Assembly: GCA_030622395.1 (NCBI GenBank)
Contig: JAUXGF010000003.1
Location: 1 to 16,689, forward strand
Direction of reading: 5' to 3'
Source: Calditrichaceae bacterium
GTDB taxonomy: Bacteria; Calditrichota; Calditrichia; Calditrichales; Calditrichaceae
Length of the DNA: 16,689 nt
Below are positions 6,902 through 13,569 of this stretch, one piece after another. Every line of letters begins with the position of its first letter. Position 1 is the first letter of the stretch. The notes under the pieces were generated by a model. It was not told the DNA's origin, made no database searches, and was given only the letters and a program-made list of their open reading frames with translations. The translations under genes were made by a program, and so were the position numbers.

Positions 6902-8170
6902 TTAGAATGAATAACCGATACTTAATCCAAATAAATTAGCCACGCTTTTATATGTGCCGTTGAACTCCATTGTTTCATTCTTAGAGTTAGTTATCTCACG
7001 GTCATCCTGCAATAATGCCATATAAAAGGCGTCAATAGTAAATCCGCTGATTTTATATCCAACGCCGATGTTATAAATGTTGCGGTCTCCTTCGGGAAGG
7101 GTCGGCTCTACATAGTCATCCGGCACAGCGTGAGTATCCCGCAGGTAACCGGCGCGTAAGGCTAATTGTTCGTTTAACCGGTATTCTATGCCAAATCTAT
7201 AACTGGCGGAATTTTCATAATTTTTTGGCACTATTTGTTCCGTTTCTCCCTTTACAGGCTCTTCAAACTCAATAACTAATTCATCATAAGAACTCCAGCC
7301 GATTTGCAGATAATCAAATTCAGCAGTTAATTTATCTGTAAAATCGTAAGCAATTCCAAATCCAATGTGAGTCGGCAGTACAAGTTCTGCTTTCCCTTTG
7401 GTGTTTGGCAGCATTTTTCTAAGAGAGTCGGCAACTTCCGGGCTGGCGCTGGGAATTTCAAAACTCACATCGCCATCGTCAAAGCTAAGGGTTACATTGC
7501 TGCGAAAAACTAATCCCAATGAAAGGTTCTCTATCGGCTTGTATTGAAGTCCTAAATTAAAACCCATACCCGTTGTGTTTCCTTCAAGTTTAAACTCTGC
7601 ATATTTATCAATAGCATAAGTAAGATACGCACTTTTTTCTAAGTGAACATTGCCGATCACAAAGTCAAAGCCGGCGGCGACTGATAAATTGTCCATTACC
7701 TTATAAGCAATAACCGGATTTAGATAGAAAGTTTGAACTTCGGAGAAAGTAGCCAATTCTCTTCCTATCCATTCTTTTTCCCAATCAGTGCCTAATCCAT
7801 AGGGAACAAAAAAGCCAAAACCGGCGGACAGGTCTTCATTAATCTGATAAGTTGCGTAAAAAGTCGGGGGATAAAAAGTTAAATCCTTTGCTTCAGTATA
7901 TAAATTCGGATCATAACCGGGCGCTGTTGGCCCCTGAAAAGATGCGGTAGGTTTAATAACTGTAAGGCCTGCATTTAAATTAAATCCCTGTAAGCTTGTA
8001 ATTCCGGCCGGATTGTAAAAAACAGCCGATGCGTCGTTAGCCTGCGCAATAAAGGCTCCCGCCATTGCCGAAGCCTTGCCTCCATGCTCATAGATAGAAA
8101 AGCCCGATCCGAAAACAAGCGCTGCGGACAATACCACAGTAAAAAAAGATACGGTAATTTTTTTCAGCAT
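6902..8170 (-). CDS. OmpP1/FadL/TodX-family outer-membrane transporter (422 aa)
   Basis: Outer-membrane beta-barrel of the FadL family, which takes up long-chain fatty acids or other hydrophobic compounds. A signal peptide (1-21) is followed by the family N-terminal plug region: GFSIYEHGGKASAMAGAF, then ASAVFYNPAGIT with the NPAG signature at 53-56. The rest alternates aromatic/hydrophobic strands typical of a barrel, and the protein ends in SIGYSF with the C-terminal Phe needed for barrel assembly. SD AGGAGGAG lies directly before the ATG at 8170. It is first gene of a two-gene operon with the SGNH lipoprotein and shares its terminator. FadL-type porins and GDSL lipases are adjacent in other FCB bacteria too. 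The actual ligand cannot be read from the sequence. Confidence 0.92.
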   Translation of the reverse strand: MLKKITVSFFTVVLSAALVFGSGFSIYEHGGKASAMAGAFIAQANDASAVFYNPAGITSLQGFNLNAGLTVIKPTASFQGPTAPGYDPNLYTEAKDLTFYPPTFYATYQINEDLSAGFGFFVPYGLGTDWEKEWIGRELATFSEVQTFYLNPVIAYKVMDNLSVAAGFDFVIGNVHLEKSAYLTYAIDKYAEFKLEGNTTGMGFNLGLQYKPIENLSLGLVFRSNVTLSFDDGDVSFEIPSASPEVADSLRKMLPNTKGKAELVLPTHIGFGIAYDFTDKLTAEFDYLQIGWSSYDELVIEFEEPVKGETEQIVPKNYENSASYRFGIEYRLNEQLALRAGYLRDTHAVPDDYVEPTLPEGDRNIYNIGVGYKISGFTIDAFYMALLQDDREITNSKNETMEFNGTYKSVANLFGLSIGYSF

Positions 8171-8698
8171 AACTCCTCCTCAAAAAATAATTAGATTAAA
8201 GAACATTCTCTCACGATTTAATTTATGATTTTATAAGTTTTTGAAAAATGCAAAGCATCCCTATAATCTGCGGCGTCAAATTCTATCTTATTTAACCGGA
8301 TTATTTTCCATAGCATTTGGGACGAGTTTAATAAATACAAAATAAAATCCTTTTTATGATTAAATTAAACTTAAGTAAAAATGGTTGGCAAACTTTAAAA
8401 ATTACCGGAATTCTTTTTTAAAGTCAAGATAAAAGAAATCTTGTCAAGAATGTCTCACAGGTTGGTACCTGAACTCGTTACAAAGATTAACAAAGCGTCA
8501 TCACATATCAGAGGTACTACTCTTGCCAGGGAAGCCTCATTTGCGGGTGGAATATTAAGGCCCACCCCTAACCCCTCCCAAGCGGGGCGTTGCTTATTCC
8601 CCTCTTGGGAGGGGTTACCCCGAAATCGGGATGCAAGCAAGGGTGGGTTTGTGTTATTTCCAAATATACACCCAAATTAATTACCCGTTTTTTCCAGC
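8171..8698. other. 528-bp spacer upstream of the fadL-like gene
   Basis: No gene supported; small frames here fall on the hairpin repeat. A possible minus-strand promoter is TTGACT (8427-8422), 18-bp spacer, TAATTT (8403-8398), which would give a leader of about 220 nt; this is weak. Bases 8459-8535 contain short palindromic pieces (CAGGT...ACCTG at 8459-8472, AGAG...CTCT). Bases 8561-8647 form the hairpin element listed separately. Confidence 0.4.
8561..8647. repeat. CCCACCCCTAACCCCTCCC-type hairpin element with an internal insertion
   Basis: Left arm TAACCCCTCCCAAG (8569-8582) is an exact reverse complement of CTTGGGAGGGGTTA (8604-8617). The outer part CCCACCCC (8561-8568) should pair with GGGGTGGG directly after 8617, but only GGGTGGG at 8641-8647 is found, displaced by about 23 bp that contain CCCGAAATCGGG (8619-8630). 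No T-run, no coding capacity. Confidence 0.7.
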
Positions 8699-10369
8699 TT
8701 ATTTTATAAGAATTAATTTTTGAGATTGGGATTGTTTTCCGGCTGTGAGGCGGTAGTAGTAAATTCCGGATGGCAGCGAGTTGGCGTCGAAAATAGCTTT
8801 ATGCGCTCCTCCGCTCATTAATAAATTATCCAAGATAACCTGAACTAATTGTCCGTTAATATTATATACCGCCAATTTAACCGCGCCGGCGGAAGCCAAA
8901 CTGAAGGATATGGTTGTCTGCGAATTAAACGGGTTAGGATAATTTTGGTAAAGATGATAACAAAAAGCCGGGCGATTCTCTTTAATTATACTAACCATTG
9001 AAGAAACTTGAACGGTTACCGGTATTTCGATCAGACTCTCATCGTCATCATTGCTTTCAATGCGGATGTTTGTTGTATAAACATCTTCGGTTTCCGCCGA
9101 TGTAAATGAAACCTTTACATATTCATAAAACTCGGAGTTTAAATTCATGCTTGTTTTATCAACCTGAAAATCAGCGTTTGTGGAACTAATTGACGATACA
9201 TTCAAATTTGCGCCGCCGGTGTTGATTACCGCAATATAATAACATGCGGTATAATTATAACCTATCTTCCCTAAATCAACCTCAACGGGCGCGGCTGCAA
9301 TTTCCGGCGCAGTTGTTTTAACGGCTGTGCCAAAAAAGCTTGATATGCGTTCAACAAACTCCGGATGATCAATGAAAGGATTACGATTATGCTGCAAATC
9401 ATAAATATTTTCATTTCGTTGACATTCGTAATCATCCACAATATCAGAAGTGTGCCAGTCACGAAAATGACTTTCCATTTTTGTGGAATTTTGGTATTCA
9501 TCGTAAAGCCCGTTATATCGGATTATAAAATAAAAATGAGAACGGGCAACGTTACCTTTATGCACATCACGAGGTTCAAATACTGTTAAACCATCGGAAT
9601 CCGTCCCTTTTTTTGATCCGCCCGAGCTCCATTCACTATTTGTTACTATGCCAAAATCGAAACTGCCCCTTTGACTATTCGCTGTAATATCCGTAGGGTA
9701 AAGATGGAATATATCGGATTTCATTGGATAATCTTCATTAAAAAAACTTTGCGGCCAGGTGTGCTCGCAATTAAAATTATTATCATTCGCTCCCGGTCGG
9801 TCGTTAAAATATGCTTTTCTTCCGGTATAGACACATTCGACCCAGCCGTCTTTGTTATCAATACTGCCATACATAGAGTCTCTGGCGGTATTGTAACTTA
9901 GTGAATTATGATCGTCAATAATTTCAGTAAGCGCCAATTTCAAATCTTCAGCCCATTTGTTTTGCGTAGAACTGTAATATTCGCCGGTATAAACAGCTTG
10001 TGCGGAAACTTCCGCAATCAAAGGGTGTATCCCTGCGTCCAATTCAATGCTTAAAAAATCCGTATAGTTAACGTTATGCTTTGAATTAAAATAAACATTA
10101 AATGAATATTGGGCATAACCCACTATTTCCACAGGCGTCAGATTAGTGGAAAATATATCTTCTTCAAAAACAGCGCTGAGTATCTGGACAGGTGTAGACT
10201 GCTTGTTAGTAATCGTCAATTCCATGGAATGAATTTCTTCTGCGTTTACTGCGCCGAACGATACAACAGTGTCGGACAAAGCTACTGCATTCCAATCATC
10301 CTGAGCAGTTAAAGAATTTAACAAACCAAATAGTAGTCCACCAATACACCATATAAAAAGATTTTTCAT
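8699..10369 (-). CDS. Secreted endonuclease I-family protein with type IX sorting domain (556 aa)
   Basis: Extracellular nuclease of the bacterial endonuclease I (EndA/Vvn) family. Domains: signal peptide 1-22 (ends SLTAQ); ASH/choice-of-anchor-D-like Ig domain about 30-125; nuclease about 130-346; a second similar Ig domain about 360-456; sorting domain about 470-556. Nuclease motifs are NCEHTWPQS (Glu202-His203, matching the Glu-His of Vvn), DIFHLYPTD (219-227), KGNVAR (271-276), WHTSDIVDD (305-313) and NRNPFIDHP (Asn330 a likely Mg ligand). The C-terminus has YQNYPNPFN (474-482) and ends LPSGIYYYRLTAG...QKLILIK, the class A sorting pattern. SD GGAG precedes the ATG at 10369. It is transcribed alone, divergent from the phosphodiesterase gene. 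Likely role is nucleic-acid degradation for nutrients; specificity is unknown. Confidence 0.93.
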   Translation of the reverse strand: MKNLFIWCIGGLLFGLLNSLTAQDDWNAVALSDTVVSFGAVNAEEIHSMELTITNKQSTPVQILSAVFEEDIFSTNLTPVEIVGYAQYSFNVYFNSKHNVNYTDFLSIELDAGIHPLIAEVSAQAVYTGEYYSSTQNKWAEDLKLALTEIIDDHNSLSYNTARDSMYGSIDNKDGWVECVYTGRKAYFNDRPGANDNNFNCEHTWPQSFFNEDYPMKSDIFHLYPTDITANSQRGSFDFGIVTNSEWSSGGSKKGTDSDGLTVFEPRDVHKGNVARSHFYFIIRYNGLYDEYQNSTKMESHFRDWHTSDIVDDYECQRNENIYDLQHNRNPFIDHPEFVERISSFFGTAVKTTAPEIAAAPVEVDLGKIGYNYTACYYIAVINTGGANLNVSSISSTNADFQVDKTSMNLNSEFYEYVKVSFTSAETEDVYTTNIRIESNDDDESLIEIPVTVQVSSMVSIIKENRPAFCYHLYQNYPNPFNSQTTISFSLASAGAVKLAVYNINGQLVQVILDNLLMSGGAHKAIFDANSLPSGIYYYRLTAGKQSQSQKLILIK

Positions 10370-10540
10370 TTTAACTCCACTTGTTTCATTGCCATTTTTG
10401 AGGTCATTTTATATATTATTGCCGGCAATGTTTCATATATTAATTTTAAGATAAAATTGACAAAAACACAATTTATTTCATAATTTTAATTTAAGTCAAA
10501 AAAAACAGTTACTTTTTTAGTTAAAATAAAAAGGTGAAAA
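10370..10540. promoter_or_regulatory. Divergent promoter region with palindrome ATTGCCGGCAAT
   Basis: 171-bp gap between divergent genes. A perfect 12-bp palindrome ATTGCCGGCAAT lies at 10418-10429 close to the nuclease side, next to AT-rich TATATAAAAT-like sequence on the minus strand. It is a candidate operator, but a single site is weak evidence. Confidence 0.35.
10457..10486 (+). promoter_or_regulatory. Sigma70-type promoter of the phosphodiesterase-like gene
   Basis: TTGACA (10457-10462) then TAATTT (10481-10486) with an 18-bp spacer, or ATAATT with 17 bp. The expected start near 10493 leaves a leader of about 48 nt with an AGGTGA ribosome binding site 4 nt before the ATG. Confidence 0.55.
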
Positions 10541-11764
10541 ATGGCCTTAAAGCGTTGTTTACAAAAAAGCGGACTTCGTAGAAGAGATATTCGAAGACAA
10601 TACAAAGAAGACATAGCTGTCCTTCGTAAAAAGGAAAAAAAGAAATCCATCGGTTTTTATATTAATCGGTTTAATTCAGTTTGTATTTACAGCGTCTCAA
10701 CTATCTGGAACTGGCTGCTCTTTTTAATTTGTATGCTCATTGAGATTATCCGTTTGACGCCCGTCTGGATATATGAGTTGTTCCGTTTTTGTCCTGGACA
10801 AAAGACGGGTTTAGAAAAGGATAATATATTCTTAAATATTGGGCATCGCGGCGCGGCTGCTTATGAAATTGAAAATATTATCCCTTCATTAGAAAAGGCG
10901 CTTTATAAATATGGAGCCAATGCACTGGAGATTGATCTGTCCATGACCAAAGATAACGAAGTTGTTTTATGGCATGATTGGAATCCGGATGATCTAACTT
11001 CAATAGCGAGGCAGGCTGGACTGGAACCGGACGTTAAATATCGCCCTTTTGTGCCTGTGGCTGGGAACAAACGCAAACCCGTTCCAAAGTTAACGCTTGA
11101 AGAGCTTCGTACATATTATGGTTATGCGATTAAAGCCGGCTATCCCGAAAAACTAAACGCTTATATTCCTACTTTTCGTGAATATATGGAATGGGCGGTC
11201 AGGCAGGAAAAACTTAAGTTCACATTTTTAGATATCAAAACACCGCAGGATGAAAAACATCTTATCCCTGTTATGCTTCAAAAAATATCAAATGCAGTAA
11301 ATGAATTTAAACCGAATTTTAATATAGTATTTATGACTCCCGAAAGAAAAATCCTTGAAGCCATGAAAGAAGTCCAACCTGAAAATAATTATACATTGGA
11401 CAGCGAACTGCCCCTGGGCATAGTTATCGACCCTCCTGAATTCAGCGCCGTACAAATGGCTGTTGATTATCATAATGCGTATGCCAGCGCAGGACGACCG
11501 ACCATTTTACAATTAGGCCCGTGGACAACATACAGGCGGCAGATTAAATATGATATTAAGTTAAGGGAAAAAAATAACTCAACTACAAATGAGCCTGTTA
11601 AAAAACTGATCGGCTGGACTATCAACCGCCGCAGAGAAATGAAATGCCTGCTTCGGATGGGAATAAACGGTATAGTAACGGATCGCCCGCACCGTTTGCG
11701 TAATATTTTAGATAAATACAAAAGGCCGATAAAAATTACCAGCCTTTTTAAAAAACTATTTTAA
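10541..11764 (+). CDS. Membrane-anchored glycerophosphodiester phosphodiesterase-family protein (407 aa)
   Basis: GDPD-family TIM-barrel hydrolase. Barrel motifs: GHRG (101-104, His102-Arg103), EN at 111-112, ALEIDL (128-133, Glu130 and Asp132 metal ligands), WHDW (His145 general acid), FLDIK, and the C-terminal GWTIN...GINGIVTDRP. These are the residues expected of an active enzyme that cleaves glycerophosphodiesters to glycerol-3-phosphate and an alcohol. Unusually, about 95 residues precede the barrel: a very basic stretch (1-37), then one hydrophobic segment (about 53-72). This predicts a membrane anchor with no cleavable signal; by the positive-inside rule the basic N-terminus is cytoplasmic and the barrel may face the periplasm. 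A basic C-terminus also occurs. It converges on the repeat lipoprotein 15 bp away. The true substrate may be another phosphodiester. Confidence 0.88.
   Translation: MALKRCLQKSGLRRRDIRRQYKEDIAVLRKKEKKKSIGFYINRFNSVCIYSVSTIWNWLLFLICMLIEIIRLTPVWIYELFRFCPGQKTGLEKDNIFLNIGHRGAAAYEIENIIPSLEKALYKYGANALEIDLSMTKDNEVVLWHDWNPDDLTSIARQAGLEPDVKYRPFVPVAGNKRKPVPKLTLEELRTYYGYAIKAGYPEKLNAYIPTFREYMEWAVRQEKLKFTFLDIKTPQDEKHLIPVMLQKISNAVNEFKPNFNIVFMTPERKILEAMKEVQPENNYTLDSELPLGIVIDPPEFSAVQMAVDYHNAYASAGRPTILQLGPWTTYRRQIKYDIKLREKNNSTTNEPVKKLIGWTINRRREMKCLLRMGINGIVTDRPHRLRNILDKYKRPIKITSLFKKLF
11720..11749. terminator. Possible bidirectional terminator in the end of the phosphodiesterase gene
   Basis: AAAAGGC (11720-11726) pairs with GCCTTTT (11742-11748) around a 15-nt loop. 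T-rich sequence follows on both strands. It could end the rightward transcript and, 31 bp after the lipoprotein stop, the leftward one. Only three G-C pairs, so weak. Confidence 0.4.
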
Positions 11765-11778
11765 ATTCAACTTAAATG

Positions 11779-12924
11779 CTATTCTACTCTTATCTCAAAA
11801 GCCTTGGGAGAACTTGCGTCGCCATAATCGTCATGAACAAGAACAAAGTACTCCTGACCGCTTTCCACATCAAACTCGGCAGGCAGCTTTTTCCAACCGC
11901 TGAAATCTTTTAATTTATTAGGATCTTTTTCGTCTAATACAAATAATTTTATTTCAGGAGTTATATTAGAAAAACCCTTAGCCATAAATCTAATCTTATC
12001 CCCTTCGGAAATTTTAATCTTATAATAATCATTATCGCCGGTTGGGAATATAGCCAAATTCAGCGTATCGCCGCGGTTTATTGTCTTTGCATCCTTAAAA
12101 TCATCGTTTGGCTCACTTTGATCCATTTCATCTAAAAAGTCAATTTTTAAATCAAATGGTTTCTCGGAATTTTTATCGCTGTAATCATCATGAAGAAGAA
12201 TATAATATTCTCCGGCTTTTGGAACGAAACAGGCGTCGGGCATTTTTCTCCAGTCTCTTATGGTCTTTACTTTAGGGTCCGCCCATTCATCAAATATGGA
12301 ATAACGCACTTCCGGAGTAATACCTTCTGGGACGTCTTTGGTTTTTAAAGTTAAATAACCCTGTTTTTCTACTTTAACTTTCAACCAGTCATTATCGCCT
12401 GTGGGAAATATAGCCGGTTTAACAGAAGACCCTGCCTCGATTAATTTTGCCTCTTGCGGGGAATTGTTTGGTTCGGTGAGATCAAATTCCTTTAAAAAAT
12501 CAACTTTGATTTGGATTTGTTTATCAGATGATTTATCGTCATAATTATCCTTTATAACAAAATAATAAGTTCCTTCTTTGGGGATAAATAATGCATCCGG
12601 GAGCTTGCGCCAACCTCTGATCCGTTTCTCTTTTTCACCTTCCCACTCCTGGTATAAGGCAAAAGCAACTTCAATGCCAATTTCCTCAGGAACCTGGCTG
12701 GCTTGAACTTTTAGATATCCTTGCTCGGTAAGATTAACTTTAAACCAATCCTTGTCCCCTTTTGGGTCGATTGTTATTGAAAAGGGCGATCCCAAAGTTA
12801 TATCGTTAGCCTGCTCAATAGAGTTGTTCGGTTCTTTATCGCCTCCCTTTTTCCCTGAGCAGCCGATGAACGCGAACACTAAAAGTCCCGTTAAAACCAT
12901 TGTTAGTAATTTTTTGATCTTCAT
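11779..12924 (-). CDS. Lipoprotein of three 120-residue PPC-like repeats (381 aa)
   Basis: Exported lipoprotein: signal with lipobox FIGC (Cys22), a short basic linker, then three tandem repeats beginning EPNNS (31), EPNNS (151) and EPNDD (271), an exact 120-residue period. Each repeat has EPN..., an Ile/Ala-rich strand, P-GD-DW/Y-KV (GDKDWFKV, GDNDWLKV, GDNDYYKI), a QGYL-like strand, W-KLPDA or W-KMPDA, then a G-YY or G-YF strand (GQEYF in repeat 3), and DDY-D--S. This resembles bacterial pre-peptidase C-terminal (PPC) beta-sandwich domains; the Asp/Asn clusters could bind calcium. No enzyme domain is present, so it is a pure repeat scaffold or binding protein. SD GGAGGA sits 6 nt before the ATG. 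Transcribed alone and convergent with the phosphodiesterase gene. Function unknown; the PPC link is by pattern only. Confidence 0.85.
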   Translation of the reverse strand: MKIKKLLTMVLTGLLVFAFIGCSGKKGGDKEPNNSIEQANDITLGSPFSITIDPKGDKDWFKVNLTEQGYLKVQASQVPEEIGIEVAFALYQEWEGEKEKRIRGWRKLPDALFIPKEGTYYFVIKDNYDDKSSDKQIQIKVDFLKEFDLTEPNNSPQEAKLIEAGSSVKPAIFPTGDNDWLKVKVEKQGYLTLKTKDVPEGITPEVRYSIFDEWADPKVKTIRDWRKMPDACFVPKAGEYYILLHDDYSDKNSEKPFDLKIDFLDEMDQSEPNDDFKDAKTINRGDTLNLAIFPTGDNDYYKIKISEGDKIRFMAKGFSNITPEIKLFVLDEKDPNKLKDFSGWKKLPAEFDVESGQEYFVLVHDDYGDASSPKAFEIRVE

Positions 12925-13348
12925 TATAAATCCTCCATGTTGATATAATATTATTGTTATTTAGTTGTATAGTCCCTGGTCGGAAAAATTAATGATAAGT
13001 TATCATCCTAAAATCACAAAACACAAAAACCAAAATACAAATAAACAACAAATCATAAATCTCAATGACCAAAACATAAAAAACCATCGGTTTTTGTAAT
13101 TTGTCCCGAAATCGGGATATGATTTGTTATTTGTACTTTTTAATAAAAACAATTTTATTAATCTTAAACGAATTAAGTTATTCAATTTGTAAAATTTCAT
13201 TTTAAACCGATTAGCTAAAAAGTAACAATTACGAGGACAATCTGCAATAGAAATTGTAAAAAAATTGGAGTGGTGGAAGAATTGGATTATTGAATTAATG
13301 AAGAATTATTTAACGGGTGTAGGGATGATGCATTTATAGCAGCAGCAC
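12925..13348. other. Spacer with AT-rich CAAAAACC-type simple repeats
   Basis: First part of a 640-bp gap. Bases 13005-13150 are built from CCTAAAATCACAAAACAC-like words on one side and AATTTGT.../GATTTGTTATTTG words on the other, forming a loose inverted pair. No credible gene: the open frame at 13003-13200 translates this repeat. The 13150-13348 part shows only a short ATTGGAGTGGTGGAAGAATTGG stretch related to the 13391 repeat. Confidence 0.45.
13104..13117. repeat. Micro-palindrome TCCCGAAATCGGGA
   Basis: Perfect palindrome (6-bp arms) inside the simple AT-rich repeat, interrupting AATTTG and GATTTGTTATTTG words. Confidence 0.6.
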
Positions 13349-13380
13349 GTATCAGAGACCGCTACGCTTAACTCTGATAC
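13349..13380 (+). repeat. REP-like 32-bp palindrome, copy 1
   Basis: GTATCAGAG and CTCTGATAC arms (9 bp) around ACCGCTACGCTTAA. Identical to 16656-16687 and to the reverse complement of 16565-16596. The three copies bracket the hflX/propeller operon. Confidence 0.85.
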
Positions 13381-13390
13381 GAGGGAGGGA

Positions 13391-13569
13391 GGAAGAATTG
13401 GAGTGATGGAGTACTGGAGTAATGGAGTGATGGGAAAATGGAATATCTTTATATATGATATAATAAAACTATTTAACCATTACTCCATTACTGCTCCACT
13501 CCAATACCCCATTACTCCAGCACTCCAACACTCCATTACTCCATTCTTCTATTCTTCTATTCTTCTATT
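13391..13569. repeat. Long imperfect inverted repeat of CCATTACTCC words plus 8-bp tandem repeat
   Basis: The left arm 13391-13441 (GGAAGAATTGGAGTGATGG and so on) is an imperfect reverse complement of 13509-13549 (CCCATTACTCCAGCACTCC and so on), separated by an AT-rich spacer. The right arm continues into 3.5 copies of ATTCTTCT (13543-13569). The stop codon of the propeller gene lies inside that tandem run. Confidence 0.65.

Noticed and set aside
8441..8680. Overlapping small frames on both strands
   Set aside because: They read through the CCCACCCC hairpin element; the peptides are translations of the repeat.
12965..12976. 12-mer TTGTATAGTCCC upstream of both the repeat lipoprotein and hflX (also 16427-16438)
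   Set aside because: In an AT-rich 16.7-kb window several 12-base matches are expected by chance, and the distances to the two start codons differ (40 and 9 bp).
13003..13200. Open frame of 65 codons on the minus strand, hydrophobic product
   Set aside because: It translates the AT-rich simple repeat and the TCCCGAAATCGGGA palindrome, with no SD or recognisable domain.
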